A DNA stretch of 64,000 nucleotides from Archaeoglobales archaeon (GTDB lineage: Archaea > Halobacteriota > Archaeoglobi > Archaeoglobales > Archaeoglobaceae). The position numbers were made by a program, and so were the translations under genes. Positions 8,262-16,962 of the stretch are shown piece by piece (within the stretch, counting starts at the first letter, position 1; the number at the start of each line of letters is the position of its first letter). The stretch is taken from NCBI GenBank assembly GCA_030055595.1, contig JASFYH010000003.1, positions 1 to 64,000 on the forward strand. The letters run 5' to 3'. The notes below the pieces were generated by a model. That model saw only the letters and a list, made by a program, of their open reading frames with translations. It searched no databases and was not told the origin of the DNA.

Positions 8262-8768
8262 ATGTTGTATGAAATACTGAGCGTCCTGTTTGGTTTTGGG
8301 ATCGGGTTTATCGTTACTTGGAGGTTCGTCGAAATAGGGGTTAGAAGAGAAGAAGAGAAGATCGGAGAAGCAAGAAAAGTTAAGATCGCAGAAGTTGCTG
8401 GAAAAATTGAAGGCACTACCGAGACTTTGCCAGAAAAAATGCCATCTAACTTAGATGAACTTCTGAAATACATAAGCGGAAAATACATGCTCTCTGAGGT
8501 GACCCTTCTAACTCCTGACGGTTTGCCAATCGCCTCGAATAGCTCAACACCAGATGAAGACACCGCAAATGCTCCAGAATTCATAAAAGTAGCAAATCAA
8601 CTGCTAAACTCTGACAGAATTGTGCTTGCTGGAGGGGATAATCGAGTTGTGGTGCTACAGATCAATCCTGACGTAATACTATACGCAAAAATTGCAAGAG
8701 AGTTATCTCGACCTGAATTGGAGAAATTGAAGAGTGAGGTGAATATGAGCTTGGAGGGGTTAATATGA
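8262..8768 (+). CDS. Membrane-anchored Roadblock/LC7-domain protein
   Basis: 168 residues from the ATG at 8262, with the ribosome site AGGTGATC just before it. One N-terminal membrane helix (ILSVLFGFGIGFIVTWRFV) is followed by a charged linker and, from about residue 65, a Roadblock/LC7 domain: LDELLKYISGKYMLSEVTLLTPDGLPIAS is the family's first helix and strand pair, and GGDNRVVVLQINPDVILYAKIA the later strands. Such domains bind or regulate small GTPases and scaffold motor or polarity complexes. No GTPase gene is adjacent. It shares an ATGA stop/start with the next gene. Confidence 0.78.
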   Translation: MLYEILSVLFGFGIGFIVTWRFVEIGVRREEEKIGEARKVKIAEVAGKIEGTTETLPEKMPSNLDELLKYISGKYMLSEVTLLTPDGLPIASNSSTPDEDTANAPEFIKVANQLLNSDRIVLAGGDNRVVVLQINPDVILYAKIARELSRPELEKLKSEVNMSLEGLI

Positions 8769-9403
8769 TTGCCACGATCTTGCTTTCAATTCTGATCTTC
8801 TCAGTCAGCGTTGGTGAAAACGTCACCATTCCTGTAAATGAGCATACAATATTGAGAGCAGAGGATCCCTGTATGTATTTCAACAAGACTCTGAGCAATG
8901 TGGCTGAAGTTGAACCCGGAGAACATATACTTCAGATCGGACTGAATTGTTCAGAAGGAATAAAGGTTGTTTTTGCCAATGAAAACAGGATTGCTGCGAT
9001 CTCTGTTTCTCCAGCTAAACCAGAAAAAATTCAGAATTACGCTTTATATCTTGAAAAAGAGTTTAGAGACTCCGGAGTAAAATATAACATGCTGGCGGAG
9101 GAACTTAATAAGATCTCCAAGAAACTGAAAGAGGTTGAAGAAGAGAATTCAAAACTTAAAATCGAAAAAACAGCACTTGAAACTGAATTAAAGGGAATGA
9201 AGGAAAGCTACGAACTGCTTCAGGGTAAATACACTGCTTTAAGTCACAATCTTGAGAGTGAGAAGAGCAAAGTCTCTCAGATGGAGCTTGAACTCAAAAG
9301 TCTATCCGCACAAAGTGCCACATATAGGATCACGACGCTCTTCCTGATCTCGATCTTCATTGGCTCATTCACCGCAACCGTAATGATGCTACGTAGGCAC
9401 TAA
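8765..9403 (+). CDS. Signal-peptide, coiled-coil, C-terminally membrane-anchored protein
   Basis: 212 residues. A hydrophobic N-terminus (MIATILLSILIFSVSVG) looks like a signal peptide. Then comes a small beta-rich outer domain with asparagine glycosylation-type sites and a cysteine pair (EDPCMYF, GLNCSEG), a coiled coil of about 90 residues (LAEELNKISKKLKEVEEENSKL onward), and one C-terminal helix (TTLFLISIFIGSFTATVMM) ending in basic RRH. This predicts an extracellular rod held by its C-terminus. It is translationally coupled (ATGA) to the Roadblock gene. No family name recognised; it could be the outer partner of the cassette. Confidence 0.7.
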   Translation: MIATILLSILIFSVSVGENVTIPVNEHTILRAEDPCMYFNKTLSNVAEVEPGEHILQIGLNCSEGIKVVFANENRIAAISVSPAKPEKIQNYALYLEKEFRDSGVKYNMLAEELNKISKKLKEVEEENSKLKIEKTALETELKGMKESYELLQGKYTALSHNLESEKSKVSQMELELKSLSAQSATYRITTLFLISIFIGSFTATVMMLRRH

Positions 9404-9912
9404 GGAGAGAAGATCTCATCTGAATTTGTTGTAAAATTTTTTCCAAAGCTTGCATGCATGATAAAGCGGTAACTCAGATCCGCTTTTCCCCCTCTAAAAG
9501 CATCTCCGTAGCTTACATCAACGATCTCTCCAACGAAGAAAGTATGATCTCCAACTTCAACTTCCTTGATCACTCTACACTCCAAATTAGCCTGACATTC
9601 TCTTATTGACGGCACTCTAACCTTTCGAGATCTCACCAATGTCAGTCCAAGCTTTGAAAGTTTGTCTTCTCTCGCCCCGCTTAAACTTCCAGCGATCCAG
9701 ACTTCTTTCAGAAGCTCTATTGTAGGCACTGACACGACAAACTCCCCAAATTCTTTAATAAGACTATTTGTATATCTCTTCTGCCCAATGGAGACACCGA
9801 GAAGCTTTGGTTCAAATGATAAGGGTATCACCCAGTCTGCAGTCATCACATTGGGGTGCTCCACACCCGAAACAATTAGATAGGTTCTCAGAGGATAAAG
9901 AAGTTCAAGCAT
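9400..9912 (-). CDS. Flavin reductase-like FMN-binding protein (flavoredoxin type)
   Basis: 170 residues, typical of the flavin reductase/flavoredoxin split-barrel family. HPNVMTADWVIPLSFEPKLLGVSI is the FMN-binding start, EFVVSVPTIELL follows, and the C-terminal part has DHTFFVGEIVDVSYG. It probably binds FMN and transfers electrons; in sulfate reducers such proteins can serve as electron carriers. It overlaps the upstream HTH regulator gene by 8 bases and converges on the Roadblock cassette with a 4-base overlap. Confidence 0.83.
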   Translation of the reverse strand: MLELLYPLRTYLIVSGVEHPNVMTADWVIPLSFEPKLLGVSIGQKRYTNSLIKEFGEFVVSVPTIELLKEVWIAGSLSGAREDKLSKLGLTLVRSRKVRVPSIRECQANLECRVIKEVEVGDHTFFVGEIVDVSYGDAFRGGKADLSYRFIMHASFGKNFTTNSDEIFSP

Positions 9913-10831
9913 CCTTTTCCCTCTTTTCGTTTATCAAAGATATGAAATCGTCTGGAGAACAGAGACATTCTAATTCATCTTTAAGGACAAAAACGACCGA
10001 ATTTACTCTTCTCTTGAGATCCCTCTCGGTTATATATGCAGCGTTTGCTTTCACAATTTGGGAAACTTTACCTATCAGCTGAGCTCTCTTCTCGATCTCT
10101 CTAACTTGCTTTAAACCAATTATTACCTCATTCTCCTCAAACTTCGAGATCGCATCAAAAGGTGTATGCTTTACAGTGTAAACATTCATCCCAATTTCCC
10201 TCAATTTTCCAATTATTTCATCCTCCTCTTCATTACTAGACTTTATTTCCTCTTCTCTTTCGTTTATAAACTCATAGAAGTTTATCTTTTTCACAACATC
10301 TCCAAAAACTTCCTCAATCTTGATTGCAATCTCAACGCTTGCGTCACTTCCTTCTTCGTAGTTCCTCACAGTTCTTTTAGAAACCCCCAACTTTTTCGCA
10401 GCATCGCCAATGCTTATTCCCATCGCTTCTCGAGCTTTTCGAAGCTTTTCAGCATTTATCTTCACGTAATAGCCTCCGGGGGCGGAATATACGTAGGGAA
10501 GCTCTCCATGAAGATAATCATAGAAGGTTGCCAAGTTGATAACTGGAAGATTGTATCTTGTGTAAACAACCCTCCTCTCGAGAAAGTCAAATTTGAACCT
10601 CTCTCCAATCACAATAGCTGTGGCATTCAAAAGCTTTGCAATTTTTTTCATTTCTTCAGCGGTCTCAAGCTTTAGAGAGTCGACGTTATAGAGAACCTTT
10701 ATGAGCAAAATCTGTTTATCTTTTCTGGCTATAAGATCGAAGCACCTCGGCTTAGTATCAACTAACTCAAGCAATTCGTAGCCTTCCTTCTTCAAAAGTC
10801 TTATTACGTTGCTCATTAGCAGGGACTGCAT
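9905..10831 (-). CDS. Archaeal HTH-type transcriptional regulator (Cro/C1 HTH)
   Basis: 308 residues from the ATG at 10831 (MQSLLMSNVIRLLKKEGYEL). The longer track start is upstream of a TATA-like TTTTTATATACT near 10850-10865, which fits a leaderless start here. The N-terminal half (CFDLIARKDKQILLIKVLYNVD) resembles a nuclease-like fold of the archaeal family I know as putative HTH-type regulators. The middle has a clear XRE-type helix-turn-helix: LRKAREAMGISIGDAAKKLGVSKRTVRNYEEG. The targets are unknown. It leads a two-gene transcript with the flavin reductase, so a redox or flavin signal is possible but not shown. Confidence 0.8.
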   Translation of the reverse strand: MQSLLMSNVIRLLKKEGYELLELVDTKPRCFDLIARKDKQILLIKVLYNVDSLKLETAEEMKKIAKLLNATAIVIGERFKFDFLERRVVYTRYNLPVINLATFYDYLHGELPYVYSAPGGYYVKINAEKLRKAREAMGISIGDAAKKLGVSKRTVRNYEEGSDASVEIAIKIEEVFGDVVKKINFYEFINEREEEIKSSNEEEDEIIGKLREIGMNVYTVKHTPFDAISKFEENEVIIGLKQVREIEKRAQLIGKVSQIVKANAAYITERDLKRRVNSVVFVLKDELECLCSPDDFISLINEKREKDA

Positions 10832-10966
10832 TTTGATCCATGTTGTAAGAAGTAGTATATAAAAATTTTCCGATTTCTTGAAGGAGCCACTTTTAAATCT
10901 CAATCAAAATTCTGACATTATATGTTTGAGAAAAACATTTTTGAATCTTTCAAAAGCTTTTGAATG
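10832..10966. promoter_or_regulatory. Promoter of the HTH regulator and a palindromic stretch
   Basis: It holds the leftward TATA-like box near 10850-10865 and, at about 10951-10962, the perfect palindrome CAAAAGCTTTTG flanked by AACATT and AATGTT. This imperfect inverted repeat could end transcription of the small gene to its right or act as a binding site for the regulator; nothing decides between these. Confidence 0.35.
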
Positions 10967-11092
10967 TTATTTTTTCAGCAGTATCGTCAGAGCATAAATT
11001 GAGAGCACGAGAATTGCCATATTGAGCATGCTCCTGTAGATTGGAGCATATTTGTAGCCGACCCAGAGGTTTATGAATTCGTTCAAAGCCAT
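10967..11092 (-). CDS. 41-residue predicted membrane protein
   Basis: This frame is too short for the ORF track. It reads MALNEFINLWVGYKYAPIY, then a membrane helix (MLNMAILVLSIYALTILL) and a KK ending. An in-frame stop sits two codons upstream of the ATG, so the start is fixed. No strong ribosome site is seen. The amphipathic N-terminus with a positive-inside C-terminal helix looks like a real small membrane subunit, but chance cannot be excluded. It lies alone between the HTH regulator and a rightward operon. Confidence 0.4.
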   Translation of the reverse strand: MALNEFINLWVGYKYAPIYRSMLNMAILVLSIYALTILLKK

Positions 11093-11218
11093 GTATAGTC
11101 AAAAAACGGAGATGATCAGTAAGATCAGCGTTAAGCTATCTTCTTTGACATTTTTTGATATTTGTCAGCATAGCTTAAAGTTCCAAAAAGTTTTTTGCTT
11201 ACGCTGAATTCTATTGTT

Positions 11219-11488
11219 ATGCTTACAGAATATGCTTCCAAGATCCTCTCCTCATTTGATGAGCTTGGTAGGGTTCTCAGGAAAGAAGGTAAAGCTCTAA
11301 TTATCGAAGACGACCCCCTAAAAGTGGTTATAACAAAAGAGAGAATCGAATTCTACGCTTTTGGTGAGTTTCAGGGTTTTGTAAGCAATACCAAAGAAGA
11401 ACTAAGCGATCTTGTCAGCGAAGAGGCGAAGCTATGGCTTCAGGCATTGGCAAACTTGCATTTCAAGAGATTTAGCCTGAGGAAGTGA
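11219..11488 (+). CDS. Conserved-looking small protein upstream of radical SAM gene
   Basis: 89 residues from the ATG at 11219 (MLTEYASKILSSFDELGRVLRK). A TATA-like AGCTTAAAG near 11172-11180 places the transcription start after the TTG used in the ORF track. No known family is recognised; strands such as KALIIEDDPLKVVITKERIEFYAFG suggest a small alpha/beta protein. Its stop is one base before the radical SAM gene, so the two form an operon and the small protein may be a partner or substrate carrier. No function can be assigned. Confidence 0.6.
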   Translation: MLTEYASKILSSFDELGRVLRKEGKALIIEDDPLKVVITKERIEFYAFGEFQGFVSNTKEELSDLVSEEAKLWLQALANLHFKRFSLRK

Positions 11489-11489
11489 T

Positions 11490-12389
11490 ATGGAGCTCCC
11501 GCCATTTCGACCGCCAAGTGAAGCATTCAGCTATCTGATTAGAGTTGTTAGAGGTTGCAACTGGAATAGATGTTTATTTTGCTCGATGTATAAAGCCATA
11601 AAATTTGAGCAAAGGGCGAAGGAGGAAATTCTTAGAGACATTGACGAAATTCCAAAGTATTTTCCAAAATCAAATTCCGCTTTCCTTGGCGACTCAAATC
11701 CGCTGATTCATAAGGACATAGTTGAGATCGTAAGATACTTAAAAGCAAAAAGACCTGAATTGGAAAGGATTACCGCTTATGCAAGGATAAAAACAATAGC
11801 GAACATGCAAGAGGAAAAATTGGAAGAGCTGAAATCTGCTGGGCTTACGAGACTGCATATGGGTCTTGAAAGCGGTGATGACGAAATTCTTGGACTTGTT
11901 CAGAAAGGAATAACCGCTGAGGATGCGATTAAAGCGGGAAAGAAAGCGGGCAAATTCTTTGAGACCACTTATTATGTAATAACTGGACTTGGCGGAGCGG
12001 AGAGAAGCGAAAGGCATGCGAAAAACACTGCGAGGGTTATAAACGAGGCGAAGCCAACTTTTGTCAGAATAAGAAATCTGACGATAACAAATCCCGATAT
12101 GGAAGGACTAATCAAACCGCTTGGCGCAGAGGAACAGCTTCTGGAACTCAAAAACCTGATTGAGGGTATAAAAACTGAGACTTACTTCACATGCGACCAC
12201 GTTTCCAATTATCTTTTTACGGAGCGTGGACCAATTTTTACAGGAGTTCATGGCAGAATCCCAGAGGAGAAGGAAGAAATGCTTAGACTTATTGAGGATA
12301 CACTCGAGACCGTGAAAGCTCTTAGAAAAGCGGGAGTTGAGGTTTTCACGAGCAACGATATGTTTAGGATGGGTTTGATTTCGCTTTAA
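11490..12389 (+). CDS. Radical SAM protein, COG1032-like
   Basis: 299 residues. RGCNWNRCLFCSMY is the iron-sulfur site with CX4CX2C spacing, as in a COG1032 subgroup, rather than the classic CX3CX2C. SAFLGDSNPL and TRLHMGLESGDDEIL are later strands of the radical SAM barrel, and the C-terminal part has THDHV-like TCDHVSNYLF. It lacks a B12 domain and extra Fe-S motifs. The enzyme would cleave S-adenosylmethionine to start a radical reaction on an unknown substrate. It is cotranscribed with the 89-residue gene before it. Confidence 0.8.
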   Translation: MELPPFRPPSEAFSYLIRVVRGCNWNRCLFCSMYKAIKFEQRAKEEILRDIDEIPKYFPKSNSAFLGDSNPLIHKDIVEIVRYLKAKRPELERITAYARIKTIANMQEEKLEELKSAGLTRLHMGLESGDDEILGLVQKGITAEDAIKAGKKAGKFFETTYYVITGLGGAERSERHAKNTARVINEAKPTFVRIRNLTITNPDMEGLIKPLGAEEQLLELKNLIEGIKTETYFTCDHVSNYLFTERGPIFTGVHGRIPEEKEEMLRLIEDTLETVKALRKAGVEVFTSNDMFRMGLISL

Positions 12390-12509
12390 ATCTGAGGAAG
12401 CTTTTCCTTTAGAGTCTCAATCCATTTTTGTGAATTTTTGAAAACAACTAAGAAAGATTGATATATGATGAAGCATTAAGCAATGACATAATAATGGAGG
12501 GGTGGAATT

Positions 12510-15500
12510 GTGAATCCACTTCGCCTATGCATTCTATTTGCATTTGTTTTGGCGATTTTCACTGTAGAAGTAATTGCAGAGAGTCCGCAGAAAACTCCGG
12601 TGGGTTTTGAAAAGATTGGGATTCCAATACACAGAGATTTTCTTTCAGACAAACTTTCGAAGTTGCAAAAAACTGATTTGCACATGCTAAAGGAAAAAAA
12701 TGCGGATAAGATAGGAACACTTTCAGAGAAAGTTAGAGAGAAAAAGATAGTAAAACTTCCAACGGGTGAAAAAGTCGAAGTCGGGATCACAGATAAGGCG
12801 GAAATCTTTGTTTTATCTGCGGATGAGAACGTTAAAGTCATGGAAAGGCTCGCGATTCCCAGAGACGTGGATTTGAGGAAAGTGGATGAAAAGCTTTTCA
12901 ACGTTGAGGCTTTGATAAAAGAGGGCTATGCAGATTCTGAAAGGATTCCTGTAATAGTTGTGGCGGAGAAGGAGAAGATGGGAAATGTTGAGGGAGTTGC
13001 AAAATCGCTTGGAAAGGCAAAGAAGTTCGAAATAATTCCCGCAATCTCTCTGGAAGTGAAGAAGGGGGATGATTTCAGAAAACTGCTTTCGATCGATGGA
13101 GTAAAGAAGGTATGGCTGGATAGAAAAGTAAGGGCTTTGCTCAGCGATAGCGTTCTGCTGATAAATGCGACCGAAGTCTGGAACCTTGGATACAACGGTT
13201 CCGGCGTTAAAATTGCAATACTCGACACAGGAATAAACTCCAGCCACGGAGATTTTTACTTTGAAGATGGAACGTCGAAGATAATCTATTCTGTCGACCT
13301 TACCGATGACGGAACTGCTGAAGATTTAAATGGGCACGGAACGCACGTTGCGAGCATCGCAGCTGGAACTGGAAAAGAGACTGGGCTTAAAGGAGTTGCT
13401 CCTGGCGCTTATCTGATGAACGTAAAGGTTCTCAATCGAAATGGCGAAGGATATGAGAGCTGGATAATTCAGGGAATAGAGTATGCGGTCGAAAATAAAG
13501 CAGATATAATAAGCATGAGCCTTGGAAGCATTCCAACTTCTGGAGAAGATCCCCTAAGCCTTGCATGCGATGCGGCGGTTAAAAATGGCGTAATCGTTGT
13601 TGCTGCAGCCGGAAATTATGGAGGCTATTACACGATCTCGTCTCCGGGTTCTGCAAAGAAGGTTATAACCGTTGGGGCAACGGATAAAACTGATCAGATC
13701 GCACCTTTTAGCAGTAGAGGTCCAACTCTTGATTATAGAGTCAAGCCGGAGGTAGTTGCACCGGGAGTTGAAATAGAGGCTGCGAATTATCAGGGAGGAA
13801 CTGCAGTGATGAGTGGAACGAGCATGGCAACGCCCCATGTTTCCGGGCTTGCAGCGCTGCTCAAGCAGGCAAGAAACGTGGATCCGGAGACTGTTAAGAA
13901 CATTATAGCGAGCACGTCAGTCTTGCTTGATTACGATGTCTTTACACAGGGTGCGGGTAGAATAAATGCTCTTGCTGCAATAAATACCGAGCTAATTGCC
14001 GAGCCAGCTGTTGTTAGCTTGGGAGTTGCGAATCAAAAGAACTTCACGATCTCATTTAGAAATCTGAACAGCTCCGCAGATATACCGATCTCGATAATTG
14101 CGAACTCGAACTGCAACGTCTGGCTTAACAGAACAGAGCTTTTAATCAAAGCAGATTCAAAGGCGGAAGTCGAGGTCGGCGTTACCGCTGAAGATCAGAG
14201 ATTCTGTAGTGGTATAATAGTTACGAACTACACGGTCAATGGTTCAGATGTTCACGCAGTTTTCGGAATGGTTGTTCCTGTAAGCGAGGAAATAGATAGC
14301 TGTAGGGAAATAACCCAACCCGGATACTACAGGCTTAATCAAAGCATTTCAGGGCTTTTAAGCGATCAGTATTACTGCATAGGAATATTTGCGAATGACG
14401 TTGTTTTAGACGGACAGGGATTTTCGATTACAGGCGATCAGAGTGGAGAGGGAACTGGAATTCTCGTTCAGGCTAACAACGTTACGATAAAGAATGTTGT
14501 CGTTTCTGGGTATATACATCCTTTAGGTCTTTATTTATGTGGCATCGGAATCGTTCTCCACTCTTCCAGTAACACCAAAATAGAGAACAGCACAATCTCC
14601 GGCAATTGTGGAAGCATTGTTCTAGCATATTCAAGTGACAATCTCATAGAGAACAACACGATCTCAGAAAATGAGTGTGGCATCGGTTTCGAGGCGTATT
14701 CTAGCAACAACATCATAGCTAACAATATTATCTCGAACAATGGAGAGGGAATCGATCTCGGGGATTCCAGCAACAACACCATAGAGAACAACACAATTTC
14801 GAACAATCAGTTTGGAATCGTTCTCGACTCTTCCAGCAACAACATCATAGCTAACAATATTATCTCGAACAACAATGAGGCTGGAATCCTTCTCTGGGTT
14901 TCCAGCGACAACACCATAGAGAACAACACGATCTCGAACAATGGGGTTGGAATCAATCTCTGGGGACTCGATCTCGGATCTTCCAGCAACAACATCATAG
15001 CTAACAATATTATCTCGAACAATGGAGAGGGAATCGATCTCTGGGATTCCAGCAACAACAACACCATAGCTAACAATACAATCTCGAACAATGAGGTTGG
15101 AATCTATCTCTGGGCTTCCAGCAACAACCTCATCTACAACAACCTTTTCAACAACGAGAACAACTTTGAGATATATGACTCAACAAGCACATGGAACACA
15201 ACTCTACAGCAAGGAACAAACATCCTTGGCGGAAACTGGCTTGGCGGTAATGCCTGGCTTAATCCAGATGGAACTGGCTATTCTCAGACCTGCGAAGACT
15301 CAGAAGAGCCAATAGGGATCTGTGATCAGCCCTATGTGATCGATGAGAACAACATCGATTATCTACCGCTTTCCATTGCTCCAACACAACCAAAGCCAGA
15401 TCTAATCGTTTCAGCGATCTCAATCGATCCAGAGCAACCAATCGTGAATCAATCAGTTACGATAAACGCAACAATAGCAAACATAGGCGAAGCAAACGCT

Positions 15501-16877
15501 GTAGCTTTTAACGTTAGCTTCTTTGTTAACGATAACTTGCTTGGAAAAGTTACGATCGAATCTCTGGAAGCCAATGGATTGACTTATGCAGAAATTAATT
15601 GGATTCCAGACTCGACTGGAAGCTACACGATAAAAGTGATTGCAGATCCTGATGACAATGTGCTTGAAAGCAATGAAAATAATAACGAGAACTCAACAAC
15701 TGTGAAAGTTGTCGCTCCAGATCTAAGAGTTTCAGAGATAAAAATCCTCGTTGGCGAAGAAGAAGTTAGTGAGATAACACTTGGAGAAACTGCAAGGATA
15801 AACGCAACAATAGAAAACATCGGCAATGCAAATGCGGGAGCATTCAACGTTAGCTTCTATGCAAACAACGCCTTAATAGAAAAGGTAAGAATTGACGGTC
15901 TCAATGCAGATGGATCAGCGATTGCAAGCATTTCATGGACTCCAAGCTCAGCGGGAAGCTATGTTATAAGAGTGGTTACGGATTCGGAAAACGAAATTAC
16001 CGAAAGCAATGAAGCGAACAACGAGAGCTCAGTAACTGTGAAAGTCGTTGCACCACCAACGCCTACACCAACACCAGAACCAACACCAACACCAGAACCA
16101 ACTCCAACTCCAGAACCTACACCAACACCAACACCAGAACCAACTCCAACTCCAGAACCTACACCAACACCAACACCAGAACCTACACCACCAAAAACCA
16201 CTCCACGCCCCATAGTCGGCGGTGGTGGCGGTGGAGGAGGTGGTGGAGGAGTAATCCCGGGAGTGCCGATCTACATTAGCGACTGGATAAGGCTAAGGTC
16301 GAACAACAGCACAGACTTCACAATGCCCCAGAGTGCCTTCTGGGAAACTAACGTCGTTGCTTTAATTCTGCTGAGCGATGAAAACGTAAACGCAAAGCTT
16401 AGAATAGAGAAGAAGAAAGAACTCCCGTCTGATATTCCCGCCCCATCGGGAGTTATTGCCTTGATCCTGAGCATAGATCCGACTTTGAGCACAAAGGCTA
16501 ATTTAAGTGGCAGAATACAGTTCGGAATTCCAATCGAAGAGATCAAAGCCAAAGGCTTCGATCCAAACCTTGTTGCGGTAATTCTGCTCAAGTGGAACGG
16601 AAAGCAGTGGATCGAGTTGCCAACCAAATTCTTGAGCAGTGATGGAAAATACAATTACTATGAAGCAACAACTGAGAGCTTTAGTCTCTTTGCTGCAGTG
16701 CTAAAGCCTTCAGAGGCTCCAATACAGACAACACCGTCGATTTCAGTTGCAACGCCAGAGACTACACAACCAATTGCTACAACTCCAGCTGAGAAACCGT
16801 TCATTCCAGGCTTTGAGGCGATCTTTGCAATCGCAGGGCTCTTAGCGGTGGCTTATCTGATTAGAAGAAAGAATTAA
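12510..16877 (+). CDS. Giant secreted subtilase with beta-helix, CARDB and PGF-CTERM regions
   Basis: 1455 residues; GTG start 6 bases after GGAGGGGTGG. Order: signal peptide (1-25); propeptide-like region; subtilisin domain about 225-490 with ILDTGINSSH (Asp), GHGTHVASIAAG (His, about 275) and MSGTSMATPHVSG (Ser, about 435); a NosD-like right-handed beta-helix about 600-930; two CARDB adhesion domains about 963-1180; a Pro-Thr-Glu linker; eleven glycines; a PGF-pre-PGF domain about 1250-1410; and PGF plus helix plus RRKN at the end, the archaeosortase sorting signal. It should be exported, cut at PGF and linked to lipid on the cell surface, acting as a protease or self-processing adhesin. 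No archaeosortase gene is in this window. Confidence 0.9.
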   Translation: MNPLRLCILFAFVLAIFTVEVIAESPQKTPVGFEKIGIPIHRDFLSDKLSKLQKTDLHMLKEKNADKIGTLSEKVREKKIVKLPTGEKVEVGITDKAEIFVLSADENVKVMERLAIPRDVDLRKVDEKLFNVEALIKEGYADSERIPVIVVAEKEKMGNVEGVAKSLGKAKKFEIIPAISLEVKKGDDFRKLLSIDGVKKVWLDRKVRALLSDSVLLINATEVWNLGYNGSGVKIAILDTGINSSHGDFYFEDGTSKIIYSVDLTDDGTAEDLNGHGTHVASIAAGTGKETGLKGVAPGAYLMNVKVLNRNGEGYESWIIQGIEYAVENKADIISMSLGSIPTSGEDPLSLACDAAVKNGVIVVAAAGNYGGYYTISSPGSAKKVITVGATDKTDQIAPFSSRGPTLDYRVKPEVVAPGVEIEAANYQGGTAVMSGTSMATPHVSGLAALLKQARNVDPETVKNIIASTSVLLDYDVFTQGAGRINALAAINTELIAEPAVVSLGVANQKNFTISFRNLNSSADIPISIIANSNCNVWLNRTELLIKADSKAEVEVGVTAEDQRFCSGIIVTNYTVNGSDVHAVFGMVVPVSEEIDSCREITQPGYYRLNQSISGLLSDQYYCIGIFANDVVLDGQGFSITGDQSGEGTGILVQANNVTIKNVVVSGYIHPLGLYLCGIGIVLHSSSNTKIENSTISGNCGSIVLAYSSDNLIENNTISENECGIGFEAYSSNNIIANNIISNNGEGIDLGDSSNNTIENNTISNNQFGIVLDSSSNNIIANNIISNNNEAGILLWVSSDNTIENNTISNNGVGINLWGLDLGSSSNNIIANNIISNNGEGIDLWDSSNNNTIANNTISNNEVGIYLWASSNNLIYNNLFNNENNFEIYDSTSTWNTTLQQGTNILGGNWLGGNAWLNPDGTGYSQTCEDSEEPIGICDQPYVIDENNIDYLPLSIAPTQPKPDLIVSAISIDPEQPIVNQSVTINATIANIGEANAVAFNVSFFVNDNLLGKVTIESLEANGLTYAEINWIPDSTGSYTIKVIADPDDNVLESNENNNENSTTVKVVAPDLRVSEIKILVGEEEVSEITLGETARINATIENIGNANAGAFNVSFYANNALIEKVRIDGLNADGSAIASISWTPSSAGSYVIRVVTDSENEITESNEANNESSVTVKVVAPPTPTPTPEPTPTPEPTPTPEPTPTPTPEPTPTPEPTPTPTPEPTPPKTTPRPIVGGGGGGGGGGGVIPGVPIYISDWIRLRSNNSTDFTMPQSAFWETNVVALILLSDENVNAKLRIEKKKELPSDIPAPSGVIALILSIDPTLSTKANLSGRIQFGIPIEEIKAKGFDPNLVAVILLKWNGKQWIELPTKFLSSDGKYNYYEATTESFSLFAAVLKPSEAPIQTTPSISVATPETTQPIATTPAEKPFIPGFEAIFAIAGLLAVAYLIRRKN
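14577..15135 (+). repeat. Tandem coding repeats of the beta-helix region
   Basis: Degenerate units of about 66-70 bases encode the recurring SSNNIIANNIISNN and SNNTIENNTISNN pattern, one unit per beta-helix rung. Near-identical DNA segments such as AACATCATAGCTAACAAT recur, so unit number could change by slippage or recombination. The antisense ORFs in the track here are shadows. Confidence 0.85.
16057..16250 (+). repeat. Low-complexity Pro-Thr-Glu and poly-glycine linker
   Basis: Coding repeat of CCAACACCAGAA-type units giving PTPTPEPTPTPEP, followed at 16217-16250 by eleven glycine codons. It is a stiff then flexible spacer between CARDB and PGF-pre-PGF domains. Such DNA is prone to length change. 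Confidence 0.85.
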
Positions 16878-16962
16878 ATTTTAATTTTTTAATTTAGATT
16901 CAATATGAACCTTATAGGGCTTAAAGCAACAGCGAGACGACCAAAAATCAAAAATATAATTC

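Noticed and set aside
14531-15091. Two antisense ORFs with repeated EIVLFSMVLLLE peptides
   Set aside because: Mirror translations of the beta-helix coding repeats of the subtilase gene.
15959-16213. Antisense ORF of alternating Gly-Val-Ser
   Set aside because: Shadow of the Pro-Thr-Glu linker repeat.
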